NCBI GenBank assembly: GCA_965203865.1
Contig: OZ241916.1
Location: 2,542,001 to 2,606,000, forward strand
Length of the DNA: 64,000 nucleotides
Source of the DNA: G965200765 sp965203865
GTDB lineage: Bacteria > Pseudomonadota > Gammaproteobacteria > Arenicellales > JAJDZL01
Direction of reading: 5' to 3'
This document shows, in pieces, positions 25,657-34,487 of the stretch. Each line of letters opens with the position of its first letter. Positions within the stretch are counted from its first letter, which is position 1. Below the pieces are notes generated by a model. The model did no database searches, was not told the origin of the DNA, and saw nothing but the letters and a program-made list of their open reading frames with translations. A program made the position numbers and the translations under genes.

Positions 25657-26958
25657 ATGACAACAGATCTTGGAAAAGTTTCTAAAGAAAGAAACATAAA
25701 GTATTTTCTAATTAGCTTCGTTGACCTTTTCGGCGGTTTGCGTGCCAAGCTGGTTCCAGCAGCGGCAATATCCGATATGCAAGCGGACGGTGCCGGTTTT
25801 GCTGGTTTTGCAACCTGGCTGGATATGACCCCTGCTGACCCGGATATGCTTGCCGTCCCGGACCCGGACAGTTTGATTCAGCTTCCATGGAAGCCGGAGG
25901 TTGGCTGGTTGGCAGCAGATCTCTGGATGGAAGGCAAGGAAGTTGAACAGTGTCCGCGAGTCATTCTCAAACGGCAACTGGCGAAGTATGAAGAACGCGG
26001 ATACGACCTGAAAACAGGTGTTGAATGCGAATACATGCTGCTGACACCCGATGGCGAAAGTATTTCCGATAGTCGGGATACGCAGGAAAAGCCCTGCTAC
26101 GACCAAACCGCCTTGATGAGACGATTTGATGTGGTCAGGGAAATTTGCGATGTAATGATTGAACTCGGATGGGAGCCTTACCAGAATGATCACGAGGATG
26201 CCAACGGGCAGTTTGAGATGAACTGGGGGTTTACAAATGCGCTCCGTACAGCTGACAGGCATGTGTTTTTCAAGTTCATGGTGAAAAGCCTCGCAGAGCA
26301 GCATGGTTACCGTGCAACATTTATGCCCAAGCCGTTTATGGACCTTACAGGAAACGGGTGCCACGCGCATGTTTCGGTTTGGAATGGAAACAACAACATA
26401 TTTCTGGACCCGTCCGATGAAATGGGACTTTCTTCGGTGGCTTACAATTTCCTGGGCGGTGTCATCCACAATGCGCGCGCATTGTGCTCTTTATTCAATC
26501 CAACTATCAACAGTTACAAGCGAATCAATGCCCCGCGCACACGGTCAGGAGCATCCTGGTCGCCGAACTCAGTTACCTACACTGGAAACAATCGTACGCA
26601 CATGATTCGGATTCCGGATTCGGGTCGCTTTGAACTCAGATTAATGGACGGCGCCGCAAATCCATATTTGCTTCAAACTGGTATTGCGCTAGCCGGACTG
26701 GACGGCATGAACAACAGCCGGGACCCGGGGAAACGCCTGGACATTGATATGTATGCGAATCCAGAATTGGCCGGCGATGTGCCAAAATTGCCGCTAAACT
26801 TGCTGGATGCCGTTCGCATCACCCGCGAGAGCTCCGTAATTCGCGAAGCGATTGGCGGCGACATTGTAGATAGTTACTGCAACTTGAAGAACATTGAGTG
26901 GAACAACTACTGTTCACACTTGACGCAATGGGAGCGCAACAACACGCTAGACTGCTAG
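25657..26958 (+). CDS. glnT: Glutamine synthetase type III-like / gamma-glutamylmethylamide synthetase candidate
   Basis: A 433-residue GS-fold ligase that closely recalls rhizobial GlnT. Seen: ISFVDLFGGLRAKLVPAAAI, GFATWLD, GVECEYMLL, QNDHEDANGQFEMNW (metal Glu residues), FMPKPFMDLTGNGCHAHVSVW, NSYKRINAPRTRSGASWSPN (ATP and glutamate site), and RFELRLMDGAANPYLL. GMAS enzymes of methylamine users are close relatives often annotated as type III GS, and glxBCD next door equals N-methylglutamate synthase by architecture. Motifs cannot separate the two substrates (ammonia or methylamine). The ATG at 25657 follows TTGGAG; the TTG at 25645 is not needed. It is 27 nt after glxD. Confidence 0.85.
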   Translation: MTTDLGKVSKERNIKYFLISFVDLFGGLRAKLVPAAAISDMQADGAGFAGFATWLDMTPADPDMLAVPDPDSLIQLPWKPEVGWLAADLWMEGKEVEQCPRVILKRQLAKYEERGYDLKTGVECEYMLLTPDGESISDSRDTQEKPCYDQTALMRRFDVVREICDVMIELGWEPYQNDHEDANGQFEMNWGFTNALRTADRHVFFKFMVKSLAEQHGYRATFMPKPFMDLTGNGCHAHVSVWNGNNNIFLDPSDEMGLSSVAYNFLGGVIHNARALCSLFNPTINSYKRINAPRTRSGASWSPNSVTYTGNNRTHMIRIPDSGRFELRLMDGAANPYLLQTGIALAGLDGMNNSRDPGKRLDIDMYANPELAGDVPKLPLNLLDAVRITRESSVIREAIGGDIVDSYCNLKNIEWNNYCSHLTQWERNNTLDC

Positions 26959-27004
26959 ACTGACTGCATCATAAAGCACGCGGTTCATCGTCCATTCGGA
27001 ATAT

Positions 27005-28114
27005 TTACGCAGCGGGCTGGGTAACTGTACCCAGAATTACAGGTTTTTTCGCTCCTGTAACACTTGGTAAATTGCCCGGCTGGTTGTTCATTCGCAAACC
27101 GGCGAGCATGGCGAAAGCGCAGGCCTCAACCCAATCAGGGTCAATGCCTAGCTGGGAAGTGTCACCCAGTTTCATTCTTGACCTGAAACGTAGTTGCTGC
27201 ATGATTGCTTGATTTTTTGCACCGCCGCCACATACATAGATTGCCTGAACTTCTGGAAGCTGATTTCGAATTCCATGCAGTATGGATTCAGCAGTAAATG
27301 CTGCTATAGAACTTTGCACTTTTGATGTATCGATTGCTTTTCCAAGAGATTCGATTTGAACCTGTAGCCATTCGACGCTGAATTGTCGAATATCAAGGCT
27401 TTTGGGAACCGGTAGAGAGAAGTAAGGTGAACTCATTAATTTTTTTAATAACTCTTCATCGGGTTCGCAAGAAAGTGCCCACTGGCCCCCCTCGTCATAC
27501 TTGTGCCCACGATGAAGCTTCGTCCACGCGTCAGATAAAACATTCCCTGGCCCTGTATCAAAACCGATAACTGACCTGGTCTTGTCACTCGGAAGATAGG
27601 TAACATTTGCTATGCCGCCGATGTTCACAATCGCCAAGGATTCAGAATTGCTACTGAACGCATACTGATGAAAACGAGGTGCCAGTGGAGCACCTTGTCC
27701 TCCCGCTTGCATATCGGCTTCGCGAAAATTTGAAACAACAGGAATACCAGTTTGATTTGCGAGAATAGTACTATTGCCTGCTTGCCAGCTGAATGGTGGA
27801 ACTGCGTCAGGACGGTGCAGCAAAGTTTGTCCGTGGCATCCAATTGCCTCGATACTGCTACTATTAATTCCTTCTATCAATCCTTGAACAGACTGTACAT
27901 AAACCATGGCAAGCTCATGGTCTATCTTTTTTGCAAGCCCGGAATTCCGCACCGGGGAAGCTAGGAGATTTTGTAATTCAACTTGCAGCGCAGCAGGATA
28001 TGGATCATGCCTGGTCTTTTGAATTTCGACACGATTGTTCACAAACGACACCAGAACAGTGTCGACACCATCCATGCTCGTGCCGGACATGATTCCGACG
28101 TAGTTGCCTTCCAA
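27005..28114 (-). CDS. anmK: Anhydro-N-acetylmuramic acid kinase
   Basis: A 369-residue sugar kinase of murein recycling. It opens the 1,6-anhydro ring and phosphorylates MurNAc in one step. Motifs: VGIMSGTSMDGVDTVL (N-terminal ATP phosphate loop), AIGCHGQTLLHRP, VVSNFREADMQAGGQGAPL, IVNIGGIANVTYLP, GFDTGPGNVLSDAW and IYVCGGGAKNQAIM. It is 40 nt downstream of mepM on the same strand; the tyrS / mepM-anmK arrangement is common in gammaproteobacteria. Confidence 0.95.
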   Translation of the reverse strand: MEGNYVGIMSGTSMDGVDTVLVSFVNNRVEIQKTRHDPYPAALQVELQNLLASPVRNSGLAKKIDHELAMVYVQSVQGLIEGINSSSIEAIGCHGQTLLHRPDAVPPFSWQAGNSTILANQTGIPVVSNFREADMQAGGQGAPLAPRFHQYAFSSNSESLAIVNIGGIANVTYLPSDKTRSVIGFDTGPGNVLSDAWTKLHRGHKYDEGGQWALSCEPDEELLKKLMSSPYFSLPVPKSLDIRQFSVEWLQVQIESLGKAIDTSKVQSSIAAFTAESILHGIRNQLPEVQAIYVCGGGAKNQAIMQQLRFRSRMKLGDTSQLGIDPDWVEACAFAMLAGLRMNNQPGNLPSVTGAKKPVILGTVTQPAA

Positions 28115-28154
28115 GTGAACGAGCAGTCCCTCTATCGTGCTGGACGGGCGTACC

Positions 28155-29798
28155 TTATTCGCCGCTTGAGGCTATTAAGGGTTGTTCAATGGAATTCATT
28201 ATCTTTGACCATTTTTCAGCATTCTGCTCAAACTTTACTTGATATTGCTCAGGAATGGGTTTTCCTTTTGGCAAGTCGTAGCTCATCGGATTGCGATGCG
28301 TACCATAAACGCGAAATTCGTAATGAAGATGCGGGCCCGTTACAATTCCAGTCGCCCCCACATATCCAATTACCTGCGCTTGCTCAACAGATTTACCTAT
28401 GCGCAGTCCTTTCCCATACCGGCTAAGGTGGGCATACAATGTCTCATACTTTGAACCATGTTGAACAATTATTGTTTTTCCGTATCCACCTTTTCGCCCT
28501 ATGAATTTAATAATTCCATCCGCGGTAGAGTGCACAGGAGTTCCTGCTTTTGCTCCGAAATCCACTCCATTGTGCGGAAGGAATTTCTTATGCACCGGGT
28601 GAAAGCGGCGATGACTGTATATTGAAGTAATTCGAGTGTACTTCAACGGTGAACGTAAAAAATGATTCCGCATGCTTTCGCCGTTCTGGTCGTAGTAAAA
28701 GACTCGCCCGTATTCATCAACAAAACGATAAGCTTCAACCTGTTTCTTTTTTCCATTAAATTTCGCAGCGAGAATAATGACTTTGCCGACTGGATCTCCG
28801 TGCAAGTATCCCTGTTCGTAGACGATGCAAAACTCGTCACCTTTTCTAGTCTGACGAACAAAATCAATATTTGATGAAAATATGTCGATGTAGGCATTCA
28901 AGACAGATTCCGGGAATCCGACTTTTTTTCCGGCTGAAAAGAAATTTGAATCAATAGAGGAGCAGGCGCTATGCTGCTGGTAATCTACTTCAACTTGTTC
29001 TTGCCAGGAATAATACTTCTGCTTGATTTTCGAAACACTGTAGACCGAAAGCGGCGTCAGCTTTAGTTCAATCTTTGCAAATGTCCCATCTTTGTAGGTT
29101 GCAATTCGAAGCTCTTGTTCAGATCTCAGTACACGCAACCAGCCATCTTCTGAAGCATTCGACACTTTTACCGCTTCAGAAACCGGCAAGCCCAGTTGTT
29201 TGAAAATAGTTCCCAGCGTGTCGCCGCGTTTCACAGTCTTGCTGCGCCAAACGAGTTTCGCCTCGTCAATTTCAGGATTTGGCCTTCTTTCATTTTCCAC
29301 GCTTTCCTGTCGACTGTTCAAAAAAGCTACCAATGAGCCATATTTTGTAGCCAAGGATTCACCCAGCAAAATGATATTGTCGTTTTCAATTAAATAGATA
29401 AGAGGAGATTTTCCCTTGCGTCGAAACTCCAAGCCCAGCAACCTTCCCTGAGAGTTTCTTGCCACACTGAGCTCGTCGTTCGGGTGTATGACTTGAAGCA
29501 TTTCCGACCCAGGCTGCTCCATCATTTTGAACGCATATTCAGACTTAACCCCTGCCCGACGAAATACCCTTGACAATGAATCGCCAGGATGAACTGTTTC
29601 AAAAGTCCACCTGATTTCCGGCAGTTTCAGCACGGCAGTTGAATCATTCTGCAACTCACCCTGCAATGCAGATTCAATTTCTACAGCTGAATGAACTGCA
29701 CCCGAAACAACAATTAGTATAGAACCTACTAGTGAAGTAAAAAACGGGGGCTTGTGAAGCTTGAATAGATACTGAATGGGATTTCTGAATTCTGTCAT
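28155..29798 (-). CDS. mepM: M23-family murein DD-endopeptidase (MepM/OapA type) with LysM
   Basis: The 547-residue protein has an N-terminal signal or anchor (FFTSLVGSILIVVSGAVHS), an OapA-like domain (VHPGDSLSRVFRRAGVKSEYAFKMM), a second LysM-type module (KRGDTLGTIFKQLGLPVSEAVKV), and a C-terminal lysostaphin-type M23 peptidase. The zinc ligands are visible in HNGVDFGAKAGTPV (HxxxD), TLYAHLSRYG, and GPHLHYEFRVYG (HxH). It cuts D-Ala-mDAP crosslinks in the periplasm to allow cell wall growth. Divergent from tyrS and upstream of anmK, which recycles wall fragments. Confidence 0.93.
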   Translation of the reverse strand: MTEFRNPIQYLFKLHKPPFFTSLVGSILIVVSGAVHSAVEIESALQGELQNDSTAVLKLPEIRWTFETVHPGDSLSRVFRRAGVKSEYAFKMMEQPGSEMLQVIHPNDELSVARNSQGRLLGLEFRRKGKSPLIYLIENDNIILLGESLATKYGSLVAFLNSRQESVENERRPNPEIDEAKLVWRSKTVKRGDTLGTIFKQLGLPVSEAVKVSNASEDGWLRVLRSEQELRIATYKDGTFAKIELKLTPLSVYSVSKIKQKYYSWQEQVEVDYQQHSACSSIDSNFFSAGKKVGFPESVLNAYIDIFSSNIDFVRQTRKGDEFCIVYEQGYLHGDPVGKVIILAAKFNGKKKQVEAYRFVDEYGRVFYYDQNGESMRNHFLRSPLKYTRITSIYSHRRFHPVHKKFLPHNGVDFGAKAGTPVHSTADGIIKFIGRKGGYGKTIIVQHGSKYETLYAHLSRYGKGLRIGKSVEQAQVIGYVGATGIVTGPHLHYEFRVYGTHRNPMSYDLPKGKPIPEQYQVKFEQNAEKWSKIMNSIEQPLIASSGE

Positions 29799-30183
29799 AT
29801 GGTGCAGCTCTGGAAACGTATATATTTCAGTTCAATGTATTCATTCGCAGACAAACTCAACTAATCAGCGAAGAACCAACATAAAGTCCTAATTATATTT
29901 CATTTTTTTATGACAAGCCTGTATTTCATTTGTCCTTTGAATAATTTTGCAACAACCCTCTCCCAAAATCTCGTATCTGTAGCGAATATTTTTCTACCAT
30001 ATTCCACCTGATATTGCCTGCAACTTTCTTCAATTGCCCCGAATACTGATATTTATTCTTGACTCCCGAAAGTGTCAATCACTGCTTTCATTTACGAATC
30101 TTCTTGGTGTCATTTCAACTCGTCAAGTATCATTTGCGTTTAACCACTTGTCATTGTTGGACCAATAAATTGGAAGGTTGATA
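29799..30183. other. Divergent promoter region between mepM and tyrS
   Basis: 385 nt, AT-rich, no reading frame of note. TTGACT at 30058-30063 is the best -35-like hexamer on the plus strand, but no good -10 lies 16-18 nt after it. GGAAGG at 30172-30177 is the tyrS ribosome site. I see no T-box-like structure and no tRNA. Confidence 0.4.
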
Positions 30184-31395
30184 TTGTCAAAGTCTGTTGA
30201 AAATTCGCTTGATGCAATTTGTCGGGGCACCGACGAAATCCTGGTCAAATCCGAACTCGCTGAACGCTTGCGAACCGAAAAGCCGCTACGCGTCAAGGCT
30301 GGCTTCGACCCTACTGCCCCAGATCTTCATCTGGGCCATATCGTTCTTCTCCAAAAAATGCGGCAATTTCAAGAACTGGGGCATGAAGTGATATTTTTAA
30401 TCGGGGACTTTACCGGCAGAATCGGCGACCCTTCCGGAAGAAGCACAATACGACCGCCGATGACAGAACGGGAAATTCAGGAGAATGCGGCCACTTATAC
30501 TTCTCAAGTTTTCAAAATTCTGGACAAAGATCAAACCAGCGTGCGTTTCAATTCTGAATGGTTTGGCCAGCAAAGTGCCGGAGACATGATTAAACTTGCT
30601 GCTCGTCACACAGTAGCGCGAATGCTTGAACGGGAAGATTTCAAGAAACGCTACGCAAGCCAGCAACCGATTGCCATTCACGAGTTTCTCTACCCTCTTG
30701 TGCAAGGCTACGACTCGGTTGCATTGCAAGCTGATGTAGAGTTGGGGGGAACAGATCAAAAATTCAACTTGCTTGTCGGGCGAGAACTCCAGAAAGAATA
30801 CGGGCAGAAACCGCAAATTGTAATTACCATGCCGTTGCTCGAAGGCTTGGATGGAGTTCAAAAAATGTCGAAATCCCTGAACAACTATATTGGAATCGAC
30901 GAGTCGCCCAAAGACATCTTCGGCAAGGTCATGTCATTGTCTGACAATTTGATGTGGCGTTACTATGAATTGGTCAGTACCCGGTCAATTGCGGAAATTT
31001 CACAATTGAAGAACAGGATAGAAGCAGGCGACAACCCTCGCGACATCAAGTTTTTGCTTGCGCACGAACTGGTGGAAAGATTTCATTCCAAATCAGATGC
31101 TGACAAAGCACAGGTCGAATTTATTGCCCAGTTTCAAAAAGGCGAGCTTCCAGCCGACCTGGAAGTGAAGAATATCTGTACTCAAGATGACCATATTTTA
31201 TTGGCAAATCTGCTCAAAGCGGCAGAGCTCACTTCCAGCACCTCGGAAGCTTACCGGTTGGCTAACCAGGGAGCCGTAAAAATTGACGAAGAAAAAGTTG
31301 ACGACGCAAGGCAAAGAATTCCGGTTGGGGCGACCCATGTAATTCGGGTAGGAAAGCGACGTATTGCAAAAGTCAGTGTAATCCGCGAGTCGTGA
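30184..31395 (+). CDS. tyrS: Tyrosyl-tRNA synthetase
   Basis: A 403-residue class I synthetase that charges tRNA-Tyr. It shows the HIGH-type PTAPDLHLGH, FTGRIGDPSGRS, YPLVQGYDSVALQADVELGGTDQKFNLLVGRELQ, the KMSKS loop VQKMSKSLNN, and a C-terminal S4 RNA-binding domain (AYRLANQGAVKIDEEKVDD). No ATG is available: both possible starts are TTG (30178, 30184). The perfect GGAAGG directly abuts 30178 but lies 6 nt before 30184, so 30184 is preferred. Length is that of the TyrS type 2 branch. Confidence 0.95.
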   Translation: MSKSVENSLDAICRGTDEILVKSELAERLRTEKPLRVKAGFDPTAPDLHLGHIVLLQKMRQFQELGHEVIFLIGDFTGRIGDPSGRSTIRPPMTEREIQENAATYTSQVFKILDKDQTSVRFNSEWFGQQSAGDMIKLAARHTVARMLEREDFKKRYASQQPIAIHEFLYPLVQGYDSVALQADVELGGTDQKFNLLVGRELQKEYGQKPQIVITMPLLEGLDGVQKMSKSLNNYIGIDESPKDIFGKVMSLSDNLMWRYYELVSTRSIAEISQLKNRIEAGDNPRDIKFLLAHELVERFHSKSDADKAQVEFIAQFQKGELPADLEVKNICTQDDHILLANLLKAAELTSSTSEAYRLANQGAVKIDEEKVDDARQRIPVGATHVIRVGKRRIAKVSVIRES

Positions 31396-31451
31396 CAGTT
31401 CATTTGGAGATAGCAGTAAATCCAACTCGGTCAAATCGTCTAATTCAAAAA

Positions 31452-32213
31452 CTACTGCTTCTTGTCGAACTGTCCAACTCGAACCGCTGTTTCCGGGTCC
31501 AGAAACGTGCGAACAGTTGCCGCTGTTTCCAGCTGAATTGCTTCTTCTAAACCAACTGCACCAACCCGATTGATTGTACGTTTCAACTCCTGTACGGCAG
31601 TTCTTGGCAAAGCTGCTATTTGTTCAGCGAGCTGCCTGGCAACATCAAACACCTCTTCCGCCGATACCACTTTCCATGCAAGCCCCATTTCAAGTGCTTC
31701 ACTTGCGCCAAACTCTGTTCCCAGCATCAGCAATTCTCTTGCTTTCACCAGACCAACTATTCTTGGTAGTAGCGTGGTCACGCCTCCTGTTGGAAACATT
31801 CCCCACTTGCTTTCCGGGAAGAAGCATCGCGCATTCTCTGCAAACACAGCAAAGTCGCAGTTAATTGCCCATTCAAGGCCGCCGCCAACCGCCCAACCGT
31901 GAATTGCACCGACAACCACTTTCCTTCCCAGCACAATTTTTCTTGTAATGTCCTGTATGGACTCAATGTAGGCTCTTGCAATTTCTTCATCGCCGGACTG
32001 ATTGCCGAATTCTTTCAAATCGTCGCCTGAGCAAAACGAAGAACCCGAACCGCACAAAACAATTGCACCAATACGATCATCAGCATTGGCATCATCCAGC
32101 GCACTGGAAAAATCTCCCAGTAATTCTTCATTGAGCGCATTCAAACGCTTTGGACGATTGAGCGTTAGTATTCGGACATCATTCTTTGTTTCTATCAATA
32201 TTGTATTCGACAT
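31452..32213 (-). CDS. Enoyl-CoA hydratase/isomerase family protein
   Basis: A 253-residue crotonase-fold enzyme. ILTLNRPKRLNALNEEL, GAIVLCGSGSSFCSGDDLKEF (oxyanion-hole Gly region), VVGAIHGWAVGGGLEWAINCDFAVFAENARCFFPESKWGMFPTGG and GLAWKVVSAEEV are typical. The frame is open to 32447, but the ATG at 32213 behind GGGAGGG is the real start; the upstream 78 codons are leader. It probably hydrates or isomerises an acyl-CoA. No fatty-acid or acid-catabolism partner is adjacent, so the substrate is not predictable. It converges with tyrS. Confidence 0.88.
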   Translation of the reverse strand: MSNTILIETKNDVRILTLNRPKRLNALNEELLGDFSSALDDANADDRIGAIVLCGSGSSFCSGDDLKEFGNQSGDEEIARAYIESIQDITRKIVLGRKVVVGAIHGWAVGGGLEWAINCDFAVFAENARCFFPESKWGMFPTGGVTTLLPRIVGLVKARELLMLGTEFGASEALEMGLAWKVVSAEEVFDVARQLAEQIAALPRTAVQELKRTINRVGAVGLEEAIQLETAATVRTFLDPETAVRVGQFDKKQ

Positions 32214-32563
32214 ATTCGACCCTCCCGAATCACTCAATGCTACCCGCCTTCTGTCCGAGACAACGAAAGCGGTTGCACAAAACACACCTTTAATCTCACT
32301 CTCCAAATTGGTTAGTAACCACCAAAAATTGAGAATACACTGCATCTTCTGAAGAATTATACGGAAAGCCACTATTTCCGTAACAGTCTCCTTTACTGAA
32401 TTTCCTGATATTTTCAACCTTGGGTGATTTACTGCTGAGCACACCACTAATTAATCAGTTTATCAACTAAATCAACTGATTGCGGGGAGGTAAATTTGCA
32501 ACTGTGAATGGATTGGGTCGAAACATCAAGACAGTCATTAAATGTCCATTTATAATTTATCTT
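32214..32563. other. Divergent intergenic region between the hydratase and the 120-aa gene
   Basis: 350 nt with promoters expected on both strands. It is AT-rich. The hydratase ribosome site GGGAGGG lies at its left edge. I found no strong -35/-10 pair, dyad or RNA gene. Confidence 0.35.
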
Positions 32564-32926
32564 ATGCAGGACTACACTGAAAAAGAAATTTCGGCGGTTC
32601 AGAAAGTGCTCGCAGAGCGCTACAAGGAAGAAATAGAAATTTTTCTTGCGGACTGTGAAATTCAACCCGATAAAAGCAAGAGCGAACTTGTTGAGTGCCC
32701 GGCAATTTTCTGGCGGGCAAGAGATTGCAATTTCGTTGTGGTCAAACTGGAGCCAAATCGTTTTCGAGGACATTTCTTCTATCGACCGGACGAGCATTTT
32801 GGCGGTGAGATTCCAGAATATACTGATGCAGTAAACTGTGCTCGTACCTTGCTGCAATTTCAGTCCGACCATGAAAGGGAACAGCAAGGTGTATCATCTG
32901 GCACTACCGGTGCAGACCTTGAATAG
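32564..32926 (+). CDS. Uncharacterised 120-residue acidic protein
   Basis: Not recognised. The predicted protein starts MQDYTEKEISAVQKVLAERY and is soluble, acidic and free of signal or membrane segments. It has a helical N-terminal part and a central beta-rich part (LVECPAIFWRARDCNFVVVKLEPNRFRGHFFYR). The frame extends to 32480, but the ATG at 32564 gives the more natural N-terminus. It lies 50 nt before the phosphofructokinase gene on the same strand and may be cotranscribed with it. Confidence 0.55.
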   Translation: MQDYTEKEISAVQKVLAERYKEEIEIFLADCEIQPDKSKSELVECPAIFWRARDCNFVVVKLEPNRFRGHFFYRPDEHFGGEIPEYTDAVNCARTLLQFQSDHEREQQGVSSGTTGADLE

Positions 32927-32976
32927 AATGAAAATATCGCTGTGAAATCTCTTGAGATTGAAACACCAAGACCGCA

Positions 32977-34251
32977 ATGCCCATGAATACCCCTGCAAAT
33001 ATTCTCTATGCACAGTCCGGCGGCGTCACTTCTGTAATCAACGTTTCCGCAGCCGCTGTTGTTGAAACAGCCCGTAAATACCCGAACAAATTCAATCGAA
33101 TTTACGCGGGTCGAGATGGCATCCTTGGCATACTGCATGAAGAATTGATTGATGTAAGTCAAGAATCTCCCGAAGCAATTAAAGCACTTCAGCACACACC
33201 TTCAGGTGCCTTCGGTTCCTGCCGGTACAAGCTGCAAGATCCAAAATCACAGTCAAAGGAATTCGCCAGAGTTGCAGAAATTTTCGAAAAGCACAATATT
33301 CGTCATTTTTTCTACAACGGTGGCGGCGATTCGGCGGATACATGCTTGAAACTGGCCCAGCAACTAAAACACTACTTTGACGAAGTTACTGTAAATCACA
33401 TCCCCAAAACCGTAGACAACGACTTGCCGATTACCGACAATTGCCCAGGCTTCGGGTCGGTTGCAAAATACATCGCCATTTCAACCAGAGAGGCAAGTTT
33501 CGATGTTTCAGCCATGGCAAGAACTTCAACGAAAGTATTTATTATTGAAGTGATGGGCAGGCATGCAGGCTGGATAGCGGCGGCAGGCGGACTGGCGTCC
33601 GATGCAAATACAAAGATTCCCATTGTTATTCTGTTTCCTGAAATTCCTTTTGATCGAAAGGCGTTTATTGAAAAAGTCAATCAATCTGTAAAACGATTCG
33701 GATATGTTTCAATCGTGGTTTCTGAAGGGGTGCGATACAAGGACGGTTCTTTTCTGTCAGAGCAAGGACTTCGAGATGCTTTCGGACATGCGCAGTTGGG
33801 AGGGGTTGCACCCGTAGTTGCACAAATGGTCAAGGAAGACCTTGGTTTAAAGTATCACTATGCAATTGCAGACTATCTGCAACGCTCCGCCCGTCATATC
33901 GCTTCAAAAACTGATGTCGAGCATGCCTACGCTCTTGGGAAAGCCGCCGTAGAGTACGCTGCAGATGGCAAGACAACTTTGATGCCGGCAATTCGCAGAC
34001 TTTCGGATGAACCGTATGAATGGGATATTGTTCCAGCAAATCTTGAAATCGTCGCAAATCGGGAAAAGAAACTTCCCCGCAACTTCATTTCCAAAGATGG
34101 CTTTGGTATAACTTCAAAAGCACGGAGATACTTGTCCCCGCTGATAGTCGGGGAAGACTATCCACCCTACTCCAACGGTATGCCGCAATACCTGAAAATG
34201 AAGAATACTCCGGTAAGGAAGAAGACTTCAAGCAACTGGAATCAAGATTGA
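32977..34251 (+). CDS. pfp: Pyrophosphate-type 6-phosphofructokinase
   Basis: A 424-residue PFK-A superfamily enzyme. Two diagnostic positions are PPi-type: NGGGDSADT has Asp where ATP-PFKs have the Gly of GGDGS, and PKTVDND has Lys where ATP-PFKs have the Gly of PGTIDND. FIIEVMGRHAGWIAAAGGLAS (substrate MGRxxG motif) is intact. Such enzymes phosphorylate fructose 6-phosphate with PPi reversibly, and in some chemoautotrophs and methanotrophs they also act on Calvin or RuMP intermediates. It is 25 nt to 50 nt from small genes on both sides and faces the membrane pyrophosphatase gene hppA. Confidence 0.9.
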   Translation: MPMNTPANILYAQSGGVTSVINVSAAAVVETARKYPNKFNRIYAGRDGILGILHEELIDVSQESPEAIKALQHTPSGAFGSCRYKLQDPKSQSKEFARVAEIFEKHNIRHFFYNGGGDSADTCLKLAQQLKHYFDEVTVNHIPKTVDNDLPITDNCPGFGSVAKYIAISTREASFDVSAMARTSTKVFIIEVMGRHAGWIAAAGGLASDANTKIPIVILFPEIPFDRKAFIEKVNQSVKRFGYVSIVVSEGVRYKDGSFLSEQGLRDAFGHAQLGGVAPVVAQMVKEDLGLKYHYAIADYLQRSARHIASKTDVEHAYALGKAAVEYAADGKTTLMPAIRRLSDEPYEWDIVPANLEIVANREKKLPRNFISKDGFGITSKARRYLSPLIVGEDYPPYSNGMPQYLKMKNTPVRKKTSSNWNQD

Positions 34252-34262
34252 GTTATCTTGGA

Positions 34263-34481
34263 ATGGCGATGACAATTGACAAGGCGCGAGAGCTGCTTGC
34301 AACACAGGTTAAATTCGGTGGCTACTACAATCGAAACTCTGCCAGAATGATTCTTGCCGACGTTCAACGAGAGCACGGGATACAAGCGGCAGACAGTTTG
34401 ATTGCTGAATTTAACCTTCAGGATCTATTCGGAATTGAGCCAGGCGTAGAAATTAAAACGCCTGGCTCAAACAAGAATTAA
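34263..34481 (+). CDS. Small conserved-looking protein downstream of pfp
   Basis: A 70-77 residue protein, depending on start: TTG 34248 (overlaps the pfp stop), ATG 34263 or ATG 34269. MTIDKARELLATQVKFGGYYNRNSARMILADVQREHG followed by LIAEFNLQDLFGI suggests a small helical protein. I do not recognise the family. The close spacing with pfp argues for cotranscription. Its last codons hold a 13-bp inverted repeat (34435-34470). Confidence 0.6.
   Translation: MAMTIDKARELLATQVKFGGYYNRNSARMILADVQREHGIQAADSLIAEFNLQDLFGIEPGVEIKTPGSNKN
34435..34470. terminator. Strong hairpin between convergent pfp and hppA units
   Basis: TTGAGCCAGGCGT (34435-34447) and ACGCCTGGCTCAA (34458-34470) form a perfect 13-bp stem with a 10-nt loop. 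It overlaps the last codons of the small gene and sits 18 nt past the hppA stop as read on the minus strand. There is no U-run on either strand, so a role as a shared 3' boundary or RNA-stability hairpin is more likely than a classical terminator. Confidence 0.4.
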
Positions 34482-34487
34482 TCATCC

